Shown here piece by piece: positions 7,049-7,718 of a DNA stretch of 7,718 nt. Under the pieces are notes generated by a model that worked only from the letters and a program-made list of their open reading frames with translations, was not told where the DNA came from and ran no database searches. The first letter of the stretch is position 1, and every line of letters begins with the position of its first letter. Position numbers and translations under genes: made by a program. The stretch is from a bacterium (GTDB lineage Bacteria; Tectomicrobia; Entotheonellia; Entotheonellales; Entotheonellaceae), in assembly GCA_027294925.1 (NCBI GenBank), contig JAPULM010000030.1, positions 1-7,718 of the forward strand, read 5' to 3'.

Positions 7049-7076
7049 TCCATACGCCGGGATCGCTTGCCAACAA
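7049..7076 (-). promoter_or_regulatory. Weak candidate promoter of the N-methyltransferase-like gene
   Basis: Minus-strand TTGTTG (7071-7076) and TATGGA (7049-7054) are 16 nt apart. The -10 hexamer is the same as the one proposed for phnW, within similar GTATGGA(A)CAC contexts. The -35 is poor, so this is tentative. Confidence 0.25.
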
Positions 7077-7134
7077 CACGCGGTCGCGCATGAGATATCA
7101 TGGTTCATACCGAGGGACAGCAGACAGACTGCTT

Positions 7135-7150
7135 GCCCTAGACCTAGGGC
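7135..7150. promoter_or_regulatory. Operator-like 7-2-7 inverted repeat
   Basis: GCCCTAG (7135-7141) and CTAGGGC (7144-7150) are perfect inverted arms separated by two bases. This is the geometry of a dimeric repressor site, in the middle of the divergent region between two methyltransferase genes. A 2-nt gap is too tight for a stable hairpin, so DNA binding is more likely than RNA structure. Confidence 0.5.
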
Positions 7151-7162
7151 GCTATCATGACA

Positions 7163-7192
7163 TGAGATGGCTGTGCAGCGCAAGCCATCTCA
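7163..7192. promoter_or_regulatory. Strong 10-bp inverted repeat/hairpin in the divergent region
   Basis: TGAGATGGCT (7163-7172) pairs perfectly with AGCCATCTCA (7183-7192). The 10-nt loop can add a TGC/GCA pair block after one bulged G. It could be a regulator site or a stem in the leader of the plus-strand methyltransferase. No T-run follows directly, so it is not a standard terminator. Confidence 0.5.
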
Positions 7193-7201
7193 GTCACGTT
7201 G

Positions 7202-7232
7202 CTGGCAGCCAGACAAAAAGGCTGTAGGGAGA
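7202..7232 (+). promoter_or_regulatory. Leader with mutually exclusive small hairpins before the second methyltransferase
   Basis: CTGGC (7202-7206) can pair with GCCAG (7208-7212). Alternatively CAGCC (7206-7210) pairs with GGCTG (7220-7224) around an A-rich loop. The ribosome site AGGGAG (7226-7231) follows immediately, so folding could affect its exposure. The stems are short, and the idea is tentative. Confidence 0.3.
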
Positions 7233-7235
7233 TTA

Positions 7236-7718
7236 ATGTTTATGCCTGATGCGCCAAACCATACATCGCACCTAGTGCCAACAGAATATGAAAACTATGA
7301 CGCCACCTCAAAAGCCTATGACAACACACGCAGTCCCGTTGGTGTCGAGGTCATGCTCGGCTGTTTTGCCTCGACCCCTCGCCCTTTACATGAACAAACC
7401 ATCCTTGATGGCGGTTGCGGTACAGGCAATTATATCGCTGCTGTGAAGGACAAGATCGGCGCTATCCATGGGATAGACCTGAACGGGGGCATGTTGGTCC
7501 AAGCGCGGAGGAAATTTGCTTCTGATGCTCACGTGCATTTGTCACAAGGGCGCCTTGATTGCCTGCCGTACCGCGATGCGATGTTTGACGGGATAATATG
7601 CAACCAAGTCGTTCATCACCTGAGCCCGGAAGCATGGGATGGGTCCTTCCCCCAACTCTATCAGCTCATGGAGGAAGCGTACCGTGTGTTGCGTCCCGGG
7701 GGTGTCCTGGTGTTTAAC
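7236..7718 (+). CDS. Class I SAM-dependent methyltransferase, 3'-partial
   Basis: The first 161 codons of a methyltransferase run off the window end without a stop. Motif I is ILDGGCGTGNYIAAV (56-70), followed by an acidic strand end in HGIDLNGGML and by ICNQVVHHLS, which resembles motif IV of ubiE/Methyltransf_11-type enzymes. EAYRVLRPGGVLVFN at the window end is the usual post-motif strand. Its methyl acceptor cannot be read from this part. ATG at 7236 is used here, but AGGGAG (7226-7231) is only 4 nt ahead; the in-frame ATG at 7242, with a 10-nt spacer, may be the true start. It is transcribed away from the N-methyltransferase-like gene and has limited similarity to it beyond the SAM-binding fold, so it is not a recent duplicate. 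Confidence 0.85.
   Translation, partial: MFMPDAPNHTSHLVPTEYENYDATSKAYDNTRSPVGVEVMLGCFASTPRPLHEQTILDGGCGTGNYIAAVKDKIGAIHGIDLNGGMLVQARRKFASDAHVHLSQGRLDCLPYRDAMFDGIICNQVVHHLSPEAWDGSFPQLYQLMEEAYRVLRPGGVLVFN

Noticed and set aside
6998..7183. 62-codon extension of the N-methyltransferase-like protein
   Set aside because: AAGGAG lies 8 nt before ATG 6997. The extension is Cys-rich and unlike the family, and it would cover the divergent control region.
7163..7235. SAM or SAH riboswitch before the second methyltransferase
   Set aside because: The hairpins are present, but no conserved core of a known SAM or SAH class could be recognised; only a generic leader structure is supported.

Overview
This is a bacterial window of moderately high G+C with long noncoding spacers. 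It centres on a small phosphonate biosynthesis locus. The genes do not fix the phylum. An uncultured, secondary-metabolite-rich lineage would fit, but that is only an impression. No tRNA, rRNA, CRISPR array or intact mobile element was seen.

Layout: (1) 2-1789 (+) is an RNase II/RNB-family exoribonuclease, probably missing a few N-terminal residues at the window edge; it looks like housekeeping flanking sequence. (2) 1790-1907 is a convergent spacer with a GC-rich stem-loop. (3) 3987-1908 (-) is a tight three-gene operon: PEP phosphomutase (pepM), then the two halves of phosphonopyruvate decarboxylase as separate genes (TPP pyrimidine-domain subunit, then pyrophosphate-domain subunit), joined by an 11-nt gap and a 4-nt ATGA overlap. 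(4) 3988-4984 is about 1 kb with no convincing gene but with short direct and inverted repeats. (5) 4985-6121 (+) is 2-aminoethylphosphonate (AEP) transaminase, phnW. (6) 6997-6170 (-) is a SAM-dependent methyltransferase resembling sarcosine/dimethylglycine N-methyltransferases, convergent with phnW. (7) 6998-7235 is a divergent regulatory region with two strong inverted repeats. (8) 7236-7718 (+) is the N-terminal part of a second SAM methyltransferase, cut by the window end.

How the genes work together: PepM turns PEP into phosphonopyruvate, the split decarboxylase drives this unfavourable step forward by making phosphonoacetaldehyde, and PhnW running in the synthetic direction makes AEP. 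No phosphonoacetaldehyde hydrolase (phnX) or C-P lyase gene is present, which favours synthesis over breakdown. The main inference is that one or both methyltransferases modify AEP, possibly on nitrogen to give mono-, di- or trimethyl-AEP (a phosphonate analogue of phosphocholine), or act on a later product. No nucleotidyltransferase or lipid-headgroup transferase is visible, so the end product cannot be decided from this window.
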